A stretch of DNA of 27,034 nucleotides from Planctomycetota bacterium (GCA_021778575.1 JAJYCH010000001.1:1-27034); one strand, 5' to 3'. Counted from the stretch's first letter, positions 9,591 to 18,348 are shown. Translations and numbers: made by a program. The notes: generated by a model not told the origin, from the sequence alone.

Positions 9591-11576
9591 TTAGCGCGAT
9601 TCGAGCGGTCGATCCGTGAACCGTTCAGCGCGGATCGAGAGCTCGTTCCAGACCACGTCGGCACCTTCGGGAGATCCGCCCGAGTCGATCCCGAGCGTGA
9701 TCGACTCGATCGGCTCGGTCCCGAACTCGACACGAAACCGCTCGTCGAAGGATGCCTCGACACCATCGCTGACCAGGTAATGAAGCATTGATCCCCGACG
9801 GATCAGCCGAAACCGACCCGATCGGCTGGCGGCCGGCGGCCAACGTCCCAGGATTCGTCGGCGACCGTCGGGGTCGACCGTGGCGTGAGCCAGCGCGAAG
9901 ACCGCTCCCTTATCCCGTTCAAGTCGGGCGATCGACCCGAAGACGTCCGGATCGGTCGTCGTGATCCGGAGTTCCGGGCCGATCCCGGTGCCGATTCGCG
10001 GCGGCTCGGTCGGTGGGACGTCAAAACCAGCGGTGATCTCGAAGTCGCCGCTGATCCGGAAGGTCGTTGCCAGACCGATGCCATCGACGAGCCCTCGCGG
10101 AATCGTCAGCCGGACCCCTCCGGGGCCAGGCTCGGGAACGGCTTCGAGCCCCGGTCGGGTCGCGAGCGTCAGGCCCGGCAGAATGGGGCGAGAATCGCGG
10201 AAGTCGCGCCGGTAGATGGCCGTCAGTCGGTCGGGATCGGGGTAAGCCGTCAGCGCCGGGCGATCGGGTGCCGGACGATCCGGCAAGGCCGTATCGATGG
10301 CGACCGGCCGCCGGTCGCGTGGTCGGCTCGTGGCCCGATCCGGCCTGGCGACCCATTCCCAGGCCGCGACTCCAAGCCCCGCGATCAAGCCGGCGCCGAG
10401 GGGCACGATCACCGCGAAGCGCCGGGTCAGGCGGCGATCGGCAACGCGGTCTTCGACTGATTCAACGCTCGCGACCGGTGGTAATGACGGATCGCGTAAC
10501 CGAGCCAGATGGCGTTCGAGCCGCTCGGCGACCTCCGTGGCCGTGTCGAAGCGCTGGTCGGGTCGCTTGGCGAGGAGTCGTCCGATAATCGCGACCAGCC
10601 ACTCGGGAACTTCAGGGTTGATCCGCCGTGGGGACGGTGGCGACTCGTCGCAGACGCGCCGGAGGACCTCGGGAATCGAGTTCCCTCGGAACGGCGGCTC
10701 GCCGGTGCACAGGGCATGGATCACTCCGCCGAGACTGAACAGGTCGGACCGGCTATCGAGTGTCTCTCCCCGGGCCTGTTCGGGTGCCATGTAGCGAGGG
10801 GTTCCCGCCAGGGTTCCTTGCTGGGTCAACTGGGCGTCGTCGCGGGCGCGGGCCAGGCCGAAGTCAACGAGACGGACTCGCGTCAGGTTCCCTTCGAGCA
10901 AGATGTTGGCGGGCTTGACGTCGCGGTGGATCAGCCCTTGAGCATGTGCCGCAGCCAGGCCGGAGGCGACCTGGATGGCGATGGTCAGGATCTCGGCCAA
11001 CGGTGGCGGTCCGCCCTCTTCGAGGCGTTCTTCGAGCGTCGAGCCCGGGATATATTCCATGACCAGATAAGGCCGGCCCTTCCATTCGCCGACGGCGTGG
11101 ATCGTGACCACGTGGGGATGGCTGATCGCCGCGGCCGACCGCGCCTCGCGGGTGAACCGGCGTCGGGCGCCGGGGTCGGCCGCCCACTGCGGGGCGAGAA
11201 TCTTGATCGCCACGAACCGGTTGAGCGACGAATCGAACCCCTTGAAGACGATTCCCATCCCCCCTCGACCGATCCAGTCGAGAATCTCGTAGGGACCGAT
11301 CCGTCCCAGGTGGTCGGGGATCTCCGAGGGATCGAGCTGGCCCAGGATCAAATCTTCCTCGGGGTCGCGAACCGCTTCACGGAGCGGTCCGGCGATGGCC
11401 TCGATGATGTCGCGGTCCGCGAAGAAGTCGCTCAATTCATCGTAGAATTCCGGATAACGAACGAGCCAGGCCCGGCGATCGGGCTCGATTCCTGACTCGA
11501 CGGCTTCCAGGTATTCGACGAGGACGGAGCCAAGCCGCTCGTCGGATCGATCCCGATTCTGGTCGTTCGAGGCCAT
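9591..11576 (-). CDS. membrane Ser/Thr protein kinase with DUF1583-like ectodomain
   Basis: 661 aa from ATG 11576; the longer frame to 11774 is rejected because it runs through the sigma-factor gene. AGGAG lies about 10 nt before the ATG, overlapping the sigma stop codon. Residues 1-90 are an acidic helical region. The Hanks-type kinase domain covers about 95-355: glycine loop IGRGGMG (102-108), VAIK Lys125, HRDVKPAN (217-224), DFG (238-240), APE (264-266); all catalytic residues are present. A transmembrane helix at about 387-407 is followed by an extracytoplasmic DUF1583-like beta domain (about 430-655) resembling that of the next gene. It probably phosphorylates the neighbouring ECF sigma factor or other targets in response to an external signal; sigma-kinase coupling is known in Planctomycetes, the signal here is unknown. 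Confidence 0.93.
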   Translation of the reverse strand: MASNDQNRDRSDERLGSVLVEYLEAVESGIEPDRRAWLVRYPEFYDELSDFFADRDIIEAIAGPLREAVRDPEEDLILGQLDPSEIPDHLGRIGPYEILDWIGRGGMGIVFKGFDSSLNRFVAIKILAPQWAADPGARRRFTREARSAAAISHPHVVTIHAVGEWKGRPYLVMEYIPGSTLEERLEEGGPPPLAEILTIAIQVASGLAAAHAQGLIHRDVKPANILLEGNLTRVRLVDFGLARARDDAQLTQQGTLAGTPRYMAPEQARGETLDSRSDLFSLGGVIHALCTGEPPFRGNSIPEVLRRVCDESPPSPRRINPEVPEWLVAIIGRLLAKRPDQRFDTATEVAERLERHLARLRDPSLPPVASVESVEDRVADRRLTRRFAVIVPLGAGLIAGLGVAAWEWVARPDRATSRPRDRRPVAIDTALPDRPAPDRPALTAYPDPDRLTAIYRRDFRDSRPILPGLTLATRPGLEAVPEPGPGGVRLTIPRGLVDGIGLATTFRISGDFEITAGFDVPPTEPPRIGTGIGPELRITTTDPDVFGSIARLERDKGAVFALAHATVDPDGRRRILGRWPPAASRSGRFRLIRRGSMLHYLVSDGVEASFDERFRVEFGTEPIESITLGIDSGGSPEGADVVWNELSIRAERFTDRPLESR

Positions 11577-11589
11577 CGACGATCGACTC

Positions 11590-12162
11590 CTAATCGGCTT
11601 TGTCGGGCTCGAGCCGGCCCCGAAGTTTGCGGAGTCCGCGCCGGAGCAGACCCGCCACCGCGGCCTTGGAACGCCCCAGCTCGCGCCCGACTTCCGCCAG
11701 GGTCCACCCTTTGAGGTAATGCAGTTCGACGGCCTGACGCTGGTCGTTTGAGAGCTCTTCGAGAGCCTGGGCAAGCCGGATCAGGCGTTCGTGCCCTTCC
11801 GCGACCTGACTGGGTGACAGATCGGGAGCGGCCAGAAAAGTCTCAAGACGGCTCGACGACTCGTCGATCGCCGCCGCCAACGACCGCGCGGCGCCTCCCC
11901 CACGCTTGACCCGGGTGACCCGTCGGACTTCGTCCAGCAGTGTCCGTTCGAGAATTCTGCGGAGCCATGCCGCTCGACGTCCATCATCGTCGCCATCGGG
12001 TGGGCTGGCCGTCTGATGAGCCCGCAGGAGGGTTTGCTGGACCAGGTCCGACGGGTCGAGATGACCGCGCAGCCGACGACCGATCCGGAGTCGTGCCAGA
12101 AGCCCGAGAAATGGTCGAAACGATTCCAGGGGCGTCGGTTCAGCCGTCGGCGGATCGCTCAT
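11590..12162 (-). CDS. ECF-type RNA polymerase sigma factor
   Basis: 190 aa. ATG 12162 is chosen over the upstream 12192 because a strong Shine-Dalgarno (GGGAGGGGAG) sits just before it. Region 2 spans about 35-85 (LDPSDLVQQTLLRAHQ, then AAWLRRILERTLLDEVRR), consistent with -10 recognition and core binding. Region 4 spans about 135-182 (ALEELSNDQRQAVELHYLKG, then a helix-turn-helix TLAEVGRELGRSKAAVAGLL). No anti-sigma factor is adjacent; instead the next gene, 13 bp downstream, is a transmembrane Ser/Thr kinase, matching planctomycete ECF groups genetically linked to kinases. Activity is therefore probably controlled by phosphorylation (inference). First gene of the minus-strand cluster running to about 7696 or 5418. 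Confidence 0.93.
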   Translation of the reverse strand: MSDPPTAEPTPLESFRPFLGLLARLRIGRRLRGHLDPSDLVQQTLLRAHQTASPPDGDDDGRRAAWLRRILERTLLDEVRRVTRVKRGGGAARSLAAAIDESSSRLETFLAAPDLSPSQVAEGHERLIRLAQALEELSNDQRQAVELHYLKGWTLAEVGRELGRSKAAVAGLLRRGLRKLRGRLEPDKAD

Positions 12163-12762
12163 GAACTCTCCCCTCCCGGGATTAGACGTCAAGTTCGTCG
12201 AGAGGGAGCGCGCGTTTCCGAGAATGTCCGCCCGGATCTTCTGGGGGTGCCCTGCCGAGCCAGCGCCGTAGAGTGGACCCGGCCCACCACAGCCGCGGTG
12301 GCGGAACCTAGCCTGGCTCGTCCAATCAGAGTATCATGAACGGTCGTTAACGCCTCGATTTTCCGCCGCCCTCGGCGCGTGGGGAAAGTCAGTCCGGAAG
12401 CGATCCTTTCCGGTCTCACGAAATCGAGGGACAAACGACTCGAAACCTGGCGAGGTCACGGTCGGCCTGGTTCAGTAATCGAGTCACTTCGTCAGTGGTC
12501 CGTCATTTGCTTGTTGGTCCCTCCTGGTTCCTGTTGGCCGAGGGACTTCCTGTTCAGGCGGACCCGATTTTGGGTCCGGGCCATGGCTCCGCCAGCCAGT
12601 TCGTGCCGCCAAACCCATAGACAACCGTTATTGTGTGCGAACACAAAGCGGGCGATCGAGCCATTGTTCCGTGGAACGATGACCGTCATTCGTATCCAGC
12701 GCGATGGGTCGCCCTTGTCACGAAGCACCTGCTTCTCGATGAACCTTATCAGGGAGACGATC
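12163..12762. other. 600-bp intergenic region between divergent genes
   Basis: No convincing coding sequence on either strand; the frames here lack start signals and family-like sequence. It must hold the promoter of the minus-strand sigma-kinase cluster and probably that of the small + gene at 12763, but I could not pick out boxes reliably. Two dyads stand out: CGGACCC/GGGTCCG at 12559-12578 (6-nt loop) and ATTGTTCC/GGAACGAT at 12663-12680 (2-nt spacer, one mismatch). Neither has a U-tract. Confidence 0.5.
12559..12578. repeat. 7-bp perfect inverted repeat, 6-nt loop
   Basis: CGGACCC (12559-12565) and GGGTCCG (12572-12578) are exact reverse complements flanking GATTTT. It lies about 185 bp upstream of the small gene at 12763 and about 400 bp from the sigma-factor start. 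It could be a hairpin or an operator; nothing in the sequence decides. Confidence 0.3.
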
Positions 12763-12990
12763 ATGTCGGATTTGAGCAAGAAGAAGCTCGCGGACGCGAT
12801 TCCTCACGAAGTTCACGAGCCCCTGGCGGAATCTCCTCACGGACGATCGGTTCCGGGGGACGCGACCACCGCCGAGCAGACCCGTGAAGCCCAGGAGTCT
12901 CGTGAAGCCGTGGACGCGGAAGCGTCAATCCGCGCGAAGATGGTGGACATTGGTCGAGGCAACCAGCAAGCGGGCCGACAAGGCCAGTAA
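12763..12990 (+). CDS. small hydrophilic protein of unknown function
   Basis: 75 aa. ATG 12763 is chosen inside a longer open frame (from 12379) because AGGGAG (12751-12756) lies 6 nt upstream and the sequence changes there to a strongly charged composition. The protein starts MSDLSKKKLADAIPHEVHEP, is rich in Glu, Arg, Ala and Gln (EQTREAQESREAVDAEAS), has no Cys or Trp and no membrane segment. The middle looks helical; both ends look disordered. I recognise no family. It is convergent with the small - strand gene at 13107. Likely real on the strength of its ribosome binding site. Confidence 0.6.
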   Translation: MSDLSKKKLADAIPHEVHEPLAESPHGRSVPGDATTAEQTREAQESREAVDAEASIRAKMVDIGRGNQQAGRQGQ

Positions 12991-13106
12991 CACGTCAGTC
13001 CGACCGGGGGCGGCTTGAGCACGGTCGCCGCCGGTTGAGGAGTGAAGCGGTGATTCCGGTGAGATCCCGAAGTTCATGAGGGGTCGATTGTCCTTACCGC
13101 TGAAAG

Positions 13107-13316
13107 TCAGCGCTTCGGTGGCGAGTGATGGCCTCGCTTCTTGGCGTAATAAAGTAATGATTGCTCGATCGTATCCGCCAGTCCCAGACGGCAATGGCAT
13201 GCAAATCCATCGAGCCACGCCTTCCATTCCGTCGTGCCCTTCAACGAGACGATGGTCCCGCGGACCGGTCCAGTGCGTTTGGGACGCCCCGGCCGTTTTC
13301 GTTCTGAGTCGGCCAT
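13107..13316 (-). CDS. small putative ribbon-helix-helix DNA-binding protein
   Basis: 69 aa from ATG 13316 (MADSERKR); an overlapping ATG at 13328 is possible, but AGGA about 11 nt upstream of 13316 favours the shorter form. The N-terminus is basic with a Gly-Arg-Pro core (RKRPGRPKR), resembling an AT-hook. The rest fits the Arc/MetJ order strand-helix-helix: TIVSLKGT (strand), TEWKAWLDGFACHCR (helix A), LGLADTIEQSLLYYAKKRG (helix B). Proteins with an SLKGTxEWxxWL segment are, from memory, common in Planctomycetes, usually annotated as hypothetical. A perfect 7-bp inverted repeat lies about 70 bp upstream of the start (13385-13404) and could be an autoregulatory operator. DNA binding is inferred from fold pattern only. 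Confidence 0.65.
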   Translation of the reverse strand: MADSERKRPGRPKRTGPVRGTIVSLKGTTEWKAWLDGFACHCRLGLADTIEQSLLYYAKKRGHHSPPKR

Positions 13317-13384
13317 TGGCCGCACCATCCTGATTCGAGGAAAAACATTCCCATCCGATCAATTGTCTGATCTTTACTCTGATA

Positions 13385-13404
13385 GCCAATCCTATCCGAT
13401 TGGC
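13385..13404. promoter_or_regulatory. perfect inverted repeat, candidate operator
   Basis: GCCAATC (13385-13391) and GATTGGC (13398-13404) are exact reverse complements separated by 6 bp. The dyad sits in the 284-bp divergent region between the putative RHH gene (- strand, start 13316) and the hybrid histidine kinase (+ strand, start 13601), in a locally AT-rich stretch. On the minus strand the 5'-side arm overlaps a TTGGCT that could serve as a -35 box with GACAAT 16 bp on. Function inferred from position. Confidence 0.35.
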
Positions 13405-13445
13405 AGAGATCGCGAGGATAAAAGTTAAAAAAATAAATTCAAGTG

Positions 13446-13473
13446 TTGACGTCGATAGTCTTTCTCGAATAGT
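13446..13473 (+). promoter_or_regulatory. possible sigma-70-like promoter of the hybrid kinase gene
   Basis: TTGACG (13446-13451, five of six consensus bases), 16-bp spacer, AATAGT (13468-13473, four of six). It follows an A/T-rich tract unusual for this GC-rich window and lies about 130 bp upstream of the ATG at 13601. Weak evidence; planctomycete promoters are poorly characterised. Confidence 0.27.
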
Positions 13474-13600
13474 TTCTGGCTATACCTTAATCGCCTGATT
13501 CTGTCGCTGGATTGACCTCAGGAACATGAGCCAAGGGGATTTCTTCCGCCCGAAATCTTCGCCTCCAGCGCGATGAGCGGCTTCTCTCATTCGAGGACGC

Positions 13601-15964
13601 ATGGCCACGACCCCCGACCCGCAGTTCTCCGAGGAATCGACGGCCGGATTGCCGTTGCTCGAGCAGCGGGATTGGCTCCGGTTCACCCTCTCCAGCATCG
13701 GTGATGCCATCGTCACCACCGATGCTCTGGGTAGCGTCACGTTCCTCAACAGAGCCGCCGAGGACTTGACGGGCTGGCCAAACGCCGAGGCGGTGGGGCT
13801 CCCCCTGGAAACGGTGGTCCGGATCATCAAAGAAGTTGGTCGAGAGCCGATCGAGAACCCCGCGACCCGCGCCCTTCGAGAAGGAACGACGGCCGGTCTG
13901 GTCGATGATTGCCTCTTGCTCGCCCGGAATGGCACCGAACTGCCGATCGACGATAGTTCGGCCACGATCCGCAACGAGTTGGGCGAGATCACCGGCGTCG
14001 TCCTGATCTTCCGCGACAGCACCGAACCTCGTCGCCGCGTGCGTGAGGTCCGGCAAGCCTTCGAATACGACGAAGAAATCCTGGCGACCCTGAGCGAGCC
14101 TTTCCTGGTCCTTGATGAAAATCTGCGCGTCAGGACCGCGAATTCGGCCTTCTACGCCCAGTTCCTCGTCACCCCGCAGGAGACAATCGGGCGCTTGCTT
14201 CGCGAACTTGGCAACGGGCAGTGGGACATCGTCAGTTTGCGGACCTTGCTGCAAAACGCCGTGCTCGGTGCCAGCGCCGTCGAGGACTTCCAGGTTGATC
14301 ACGATTTCGAGACGATCGGTCCCAGGACCGTCTTGCTCAATGCCCGAGGCTTCCGGAGAGTGCCGGATCAGCCGCCATTGGTCCTGTTCTCGATCAAAGA
14401 TATCACCGATCGGGAGCGGTCGAACGCCGTACTCCGCGAGTCCGAACTCCGGTTCCGCCGACTGTTCCTGACCGCCAAGGATGGGATTCTCATCCTCGAC
14501 GCCAAACTCGGGACGATCATCGAGGCCAACCCGTTCATCTGCGGACTGCTGGGCTACGAACTCGAAGAATTCCTGGGCAAGGAACTCTGGCAGATTGGTC
14601 TCTTCCGGGACAAGAAGGCCAACCAGGCAGCCTATCAGAAGTTGAGAACCGAGGGTTACATCCGCTACGAGCATCTGCCGCTCAGGACCAAGCAAGGCGA
14701 CGAGGTGGAGGTCGAGTTTGTCAGCAACCTCTATCGGGTAGGGAGCCGGCATGTCGCCCAGTGTAATATCCGGGATATCACGCTTCGCTGTCGGATGGAA
14801 CGGCGCGACAAGGATCAGGCCGCCGCTCTGGCCGACCTCCACCGTCGCAAGGACGAGTTCCTGGCGATGCTCTCGCACGAACTGCGCAATCCCCTGTCGC
14901 CGATCCTCAACGCGGTCCAACTCCTTCGTGTCGAGGGAAATGAGAATGCGATCCAGCGCGAGGCCCGCGACATCATCGAGCGGCAAGTCGGTCAACTTTC
15001 CCACATCATTGATGACCTCCTCGAAGTCTCCCGGTTCACCAGCGGCAAGATCCGGCTGCATCCGATTCGCCTGGAGATGAAAGGGGTCGTCGTACGCGGA
15101 ATCGAATCGGCACGCCCCTTCATTACGCGACGACGGCATGTCCTGACTCTCGATCTGCCCGAGAAACCAATCTGGTTGAACGCCGACCCGGCCCGACTCG
15201 AACAGGTGGTCGTGAATCTCCTGAACAACGCCGCCAAGTATACGGATGAGGGAGGGCAGATCTGGCTCAGTCTGCGAACCGACGGCTCCGACATGGTTCT
15301 CAGTGTCCGAGACTCCGGAATTGGCATCGACCTCAAGGAATTTCCCGATATCTTCGACCTGTTCACGCAGGCCTCCCGGTCGCTCGATCGCTCACAAGGC
15401 GGACTGGGAATCGGGCTCTCCCTGGTGCAAAGGCTCGTGGAGATGCATCAAGGAACGGTCGAGGTCAAGAGCGACGGTCTGGGCCGAGGAAGCGAGTTCA
15501 GGGTCCGACTTCCACTGATGATGGCCTCGGAACCAGTGCTGTCGCCGCCGGAAATCGTGGGGGCGGCCGAGCCGACGAAACAAGGCTGGCGGTTGCTCGT
15601 GGTCGATGACAACGTCGATTCCGCCGAGGTCCTGGCGAAGTTGCTGAGAAGGACCGGTCATGACGTCCAGACAGCCTACACAGGTCCGGACGCCTTGATC
15701 GCCGCCGCCGAATACGTGCCGGACCTGATCTTGCTGGACATCGGCTTACCCGGGCTCAACGGATATGAAGTCGCCCGGCGGATTCGTGAGAATCCCGGCC
15801 TCAAGCAAGTGAAACTCGTCGCGATCACCGAGTACGGCCAAGATTCCGATCGACAACTGGCCAGCGAAGTCGGATTCGACGAACATCTCGTCAAGCCAGT
15901 CAATTTCGCCAAGATTCTCGAACTGCTCACGGCAATGCTCGCTCCGCCCGACATCAAAGTCTGA
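13601..15964 (+). CDS. soluble hybrid histidine kinase: PAS-PAS-PAS-HisKA-HATPase-REC
   Basis: 787 aa. No signal peptide or membrane segment, so cytoplasmic. Three PAS-like modules: about 22-140 (SSIGDAIVTTDALGSVTFLN), 155-270 (ILATLSEPFLVLDENLRV) and 280-395 (RRLFLTAKDGILILDAK). The kinase core has an H-box FLAMLSHELRNPLSPI with phospho-acceptor His426, N-box VNLLNNAAKYTDEGG (538-552), G1 DSGIGID (571-577), F-box about 585-590 and G2 GGLGIGLSL (600-608). A C-terminal receiver (about 663-780) keeps Asp669/670, phospho-acceptor Asp713 in LLDIGLPGLNGYEV, Thr743 and Lys765. All catalytic residues are present. It is an orphan: no output regulator or phosphotransfer protein is adjacent, so the signal probably leaves through a partner encoded elsewhere. 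The PAS ligand is unknown. It is preceded by a 284-bp gene-free stretch. Confidence 0.95.
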   Translation: MATTPDPQFSEESTAGLPLLEQRDWLRFTLSSIGDAIVTTDALGSVTFLNRAAEDLTGWPNAEAVGLPLETVVRIIKEVGREPIENPATRALREGTTAGLVDDCLLLARNGTELPIDDSSATIRNELGEITGVVLIFRDSTEPRRRVREVRQAFEYDEEILATLSEPFLVLDENLRVRTANSAFYAQFLVTPQETIGRLLRELGNGQWDIVSLRTLLQNAVLGASAVEDFQVDHDFETIGPRTVLLNARGFRRVPDQPPLVLFSIKDITDRERSNAVLRESELRFRRLFLTAKDGILILDAKLGTIIEANPFICGLLGYELEEFLGKELWQIGLFRDKKANQAAYQKLRTEGYIRYEHLPLRTKQGDEVEVEFVSNLYRVGSRHVAQCNIRDITLRCRMERRDKDQAAALADLHRRKDEFLAMLSHELRNPLSPILNAVQLLRVEGNENAIQREARDIIERQVGQLSHIIDDLLEVSRFTSGKIRLHPIRLEMKGVVVRGIESARPFITRRRHVLTLDLPEKPIWLNADPARLEQVVVNLLNNAAKYTDEGGQIWLSLRTDGSDMVLSVRDSGIGIDLKEFPDIFDLFTQASRSLDRSQGGLGIGLSLVQRLVEMHQGTVEVKSDGLGRGSEFRVRLPLMMASEPVLSPPEIVGAAEPTKQGWRLLVVDDNVDSAEVLAKLLRRTGHDVQTAYTGPDALIAAAEYVPDLILLDIGLPGLNGYEVARRIRENPGLKQVKLVAITEYGQDSDRQLASEVGFDEHLVKPVNFAKILELLTAMLAPPDIKV

Positions 15965-16210
15965 ACTTTGAGTTGCCGTCGTCGGGTTCGGGTTCGGGCA
16001 TTCCGATCAGGACCGATTCGAGCGAACGAGCCCCAGAATTTATAGGCTCTCACATTTTCTGGCGAAGCCCCGGTTGGTACTTGTTTGATCGATGGGAATT
16101 GTTTATCTTTCCTATGGTCGTGCCTCGGTGATTACCGATGAGCATTCACTTCGCTTGCGAAAATTGGATCTGCAAAAAAGCCGTCCACCAGTTTTTGACT
16201 GGGAGACTTG

Positions 16211-16660
16211 ATGAACTCCAAGATCCTCGCTCGATTGTCGAGATCCTGCTTCAGGACACTGCTTGTGTTCCTGGTCTGGGCTTGCGTCGATCAACGGCGA
16301 GTGGTCGCGGATTGCCGGTCGCATGACCTTCCCGCCATCCCGCTCTCGACGGGATCGGCAGACGTGTTCAATCTGCTCGATCCGACAGGGCACAAGGCCA
16401 CGACCGACCTTGCCGAGATCCCCGGTCGATCGAAGCCCTGTACCGGACCATCTTGCTCGGGTCGCCCTTCGATGCCGCTTTCCCCGGCCACTCCCGATGT
16501 CCAGCGGATCGCGTCCTGGGCGATCCTCCCGGCACCGGTTCCGTTAATGACGCTGGAATCGTTCGCGTTCCGGCTCGATGATTCCGGAGTTTGCCCGAGC
16601 GATACCATCGCCCCGATCTTCCATCCGCCCCGCTGCTTGCCTCCTCACATCATCTCCTGA
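16211..16660 (+). CDS. small secreted Cys/Pro-rich protein of unknown function
   Basis: 149 aa from ATG 16211, with GGGAG (16201-16205) 5 nt upstream. N-terminal signal peptide: RSCFRTLLVFLVWACV followed by a cleavable VVA-D at about residue 33. The mature part is Pro-rich with five Cys (35, 77, 82, 128, 142), two in CTGPSCSG, and a C-terminal FRLDDSGVCPSDTIAP. No domain recognised. It precedes the AhpD-like cluster on the same strand, separated by about 284 bp without a gene, so co-transcription is uncertain. Odd Cys spacing leaves open disulfides or metal binding after export (inference). Confidence 0.6.
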   Translation: MNSKILARLSRSCFRTLLVFLVWACVDQRRVVADCRSHDLPAIPLSTGSADVFNLLDPTGHKATTDLAEIPGRSKPCTGPSCSGRPSMPLSPATPDVQRIASWAILPAPVPLMTLESFAFRLDDSGVCPSDTIAPIFHPPRCLPPHIIS

Positions 16661-16944
16661 TTTCCTTGATCGTTCTGTCGAACCATCGGTCCGTCCGTTC
16701 GCGGCTTGATGAATCGCGGCCCTGCCGCGGTCTTCGACCGGCGTCGTCGCGGCTCCATTCCTCGATCATGTTCTCTCGAACGATGTTCAGGCGGATTGTC
16801 CAGCCTTGAACTCGTCTTGATGGCATGCAGTTGCCGAGCCCGACCACGTACCGATGGTTTCGGATTCGGTCGTTTCCACCATCATCTCCATCGATCTTCG
16901 CAAATATCGCCACGACTATTACTCCTTCTTACTGGAGTTTATCG

Positions 16945-18348
16945 ATGAATGCGCGCTTTGACCGATTCTCGTCGAGGAGTCGCGGCCGGCTCATCACGAC
17001 CTTCGGGATTTTTCTGGCGATCCTTTCGTCGGCAAGCTGTCTCGCGAGGGCATCGGAGGATCAGACCGTCAACGGTCGCGTGCCTCTGCTCTCGAATGAA
17101 GCGGCCTGGAAGCGATTGCCACCCGTCGAATCGGGGGGCGGACAGCCATTACCCTCCTGGGCCAGGGCCCTTGCCGGCGCCTTGCCGTATACCACGGCCG
17201 CGACACTGGAACTCGATCGACTTTATCGGACGTCCGATTCCCTCGACCCGAAGCTTGCCGGGACCATCCGGCTGGTGGTGGCTCAGACTCTGCATTCTGA
17301 TTATGGACGAGCGACCGCCGATGCTGACTTGATTCGCGCGGGCGTCGATCGACCGTCGATCGACCGGCTCCTGAACGATCGGGCCGCTCTCCCCGAGGCG
17401 GAACGGAATGTCCTGGCCTTCGCCGAGCGGCTGAGCCTGGCGGGGTACACCACGACCGATGAAGAAGTCGCCAGCCTGGTTCGGACTTACGGCGAAGCTC
17501 GAGTCGTCGCGATTGTCCTCCAGATTGCCTATGCCAATTTCCTGGATCGGCTGGTCCTCGCTTTGGGACTACCGGTCGAGCAGGGGGGGCCGATCCCGCC
17601 ACTTGAAGTGCGCTTCGTCGCTCCGGGAACAGCCGGTATTCCCGGCGCCGCACGCCCGGCCTTGCCGTCGGTCGAGAAGGTTCAGCCGACACCGGAGGCC
17701 ACTGATCCGGACTGGGCTCGGCTCAATTTCGCCCAGCTCCAGGATCGTCTCGAAGGGCAGCGCGACCGCAAGCCTCGCGTCAGCATCCCGACCTGGGAAG
17801 AATTTCGCGAGGCGCTTCCGGAAGGTCTCTATCCCCGGAGCAAGCCGCTCCGGATTCGCTGGAGCCTCCTGGTCAGCGGTCGCCAGCCCAAGCTCGGCCC
17901 CGCCTGGATCAAATGCTTGAGGGTCTTCGAGGAGGAGGCAAAGCAGGATCGCGTCTTTGAAGAAAGCCTGTTCTGGGTCGTGACCCGAAGCCTGCGCTGC
18001 TTCTACTGCATGGGACACTGCGAGATGCTCCTGGGTGTCGCCGGGCTCGACCGCGAGGCGATCGCTGCGCGGACCTCGAAGCTCGCGAGTGACGACTGGT
18101 CCAGCTTCCCGCCCGCCGAGCGCAGCGCCTTCGGGTTTGCCCGCAAGCTCACGCGGACCCCCTGGGAGATCGACGATTCCGACATCAAAAAGCTCCAGGA
18201 TGCCTTCGGCCCCGAGCGGGCGCTCGACGTGATCTGGTGGTCGAGCCGCTGCCAGTTCATGACCAAGGTCTCCGACGCGTTCCAGCTTCAGCTCGAGCGT
18301 GAAAACGTTTTCAAAGACCACCTGACGCCCGACGAAGGCCCGAAGTGA
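16945..18348 (+). CDS. secreted tandem AhpD-like (carboxymuconolactone decarboxylase fold) protein
   Basis: 467 aa. ATG 16945 is preferred over the upstream in-frame 16825 because GGAG lies 7 nt before it and a signal peptide follows ([21 protein letters not shown], cleavage near residue 36). Two AhpD-like all-helical halves: N-half about 55-225, C-half about 285-455. In the C-half the peroxidatic motif is complete, CFYCMGH with Cys352, Cys355 and His358. In the N-half the equivalent site reads HSDYGRAT (117-124), so both Cys and the His are gone. The AhpD family includes alkylhydroperoxidase partners and gamma-carboxymuconolactone decarboxylases; the CxxCxxH motif favours thiol-disulfide or peroxidase chemistry outside the cytoplasm (inference). 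The whole module is paralogous to residues about 430-845 of the 19822 gene. Confidence 0.88.
   Translation: MNARFDRFSSRSRGRLITTFGIFLAILSSASCLARASEDQTVNGRVPLLSNEAAWKRLPPVESGGGQPLPSWARALAGALPYTTAATLELDRLYRTSDSLDPKLAGTIRLVVAQTLHSDYGRATADADLIRAGVDRPSIDRLLNDRAALPEAERNVLAFAERLSLAGYTTTDEEVASLVRTYGEARVVAIVLQIAYANFLDRLVLALGLPVEQGGPIPPLEVRFVAPGTAGIPGAARPALPSVEKVQPTPEATDPDWARLNFAQLQDRLEGQRDRKPRVSIPTWEEFREALPEGLYPRSKPLRIRWSLLVSGRQPKLGPAWIKCLRVFEEEAKQDRVFEESLFWVVTRSLRCFYCMGHCEMLLGVAGLDREAIAARTSKLASDDWSSFPPAERSAFGFARKLTRTPWEIDDSDIKKLQDAFGPERALDVIWWSSRCQFMTKVSDAFQLQLERENVFKDHLTPDEGPK

Noticed and set aside
12492..12779. 95-codon minus-strand frame in the intergenic region
   Set aside because: Overlaps the strong ribosome site and start of the + gene at 12763, and has no recognisable domain or start signal.
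12991..13106. Terminator between the convergent genes ending at 12990 and 13107
   Set aside because: Only imperfect GC-rich pairing with a bulge and no U-tract on either strand; not convincing enough to annotate.
13487..15139. 550-codon open frame on the minus strand under the hybrid histidine kinase
   Set aside because: The plus strand has a full set of kinase and receiver motifs; the antisense frame shows no family-like sequence and is a GC-rich codon-bias shadow.
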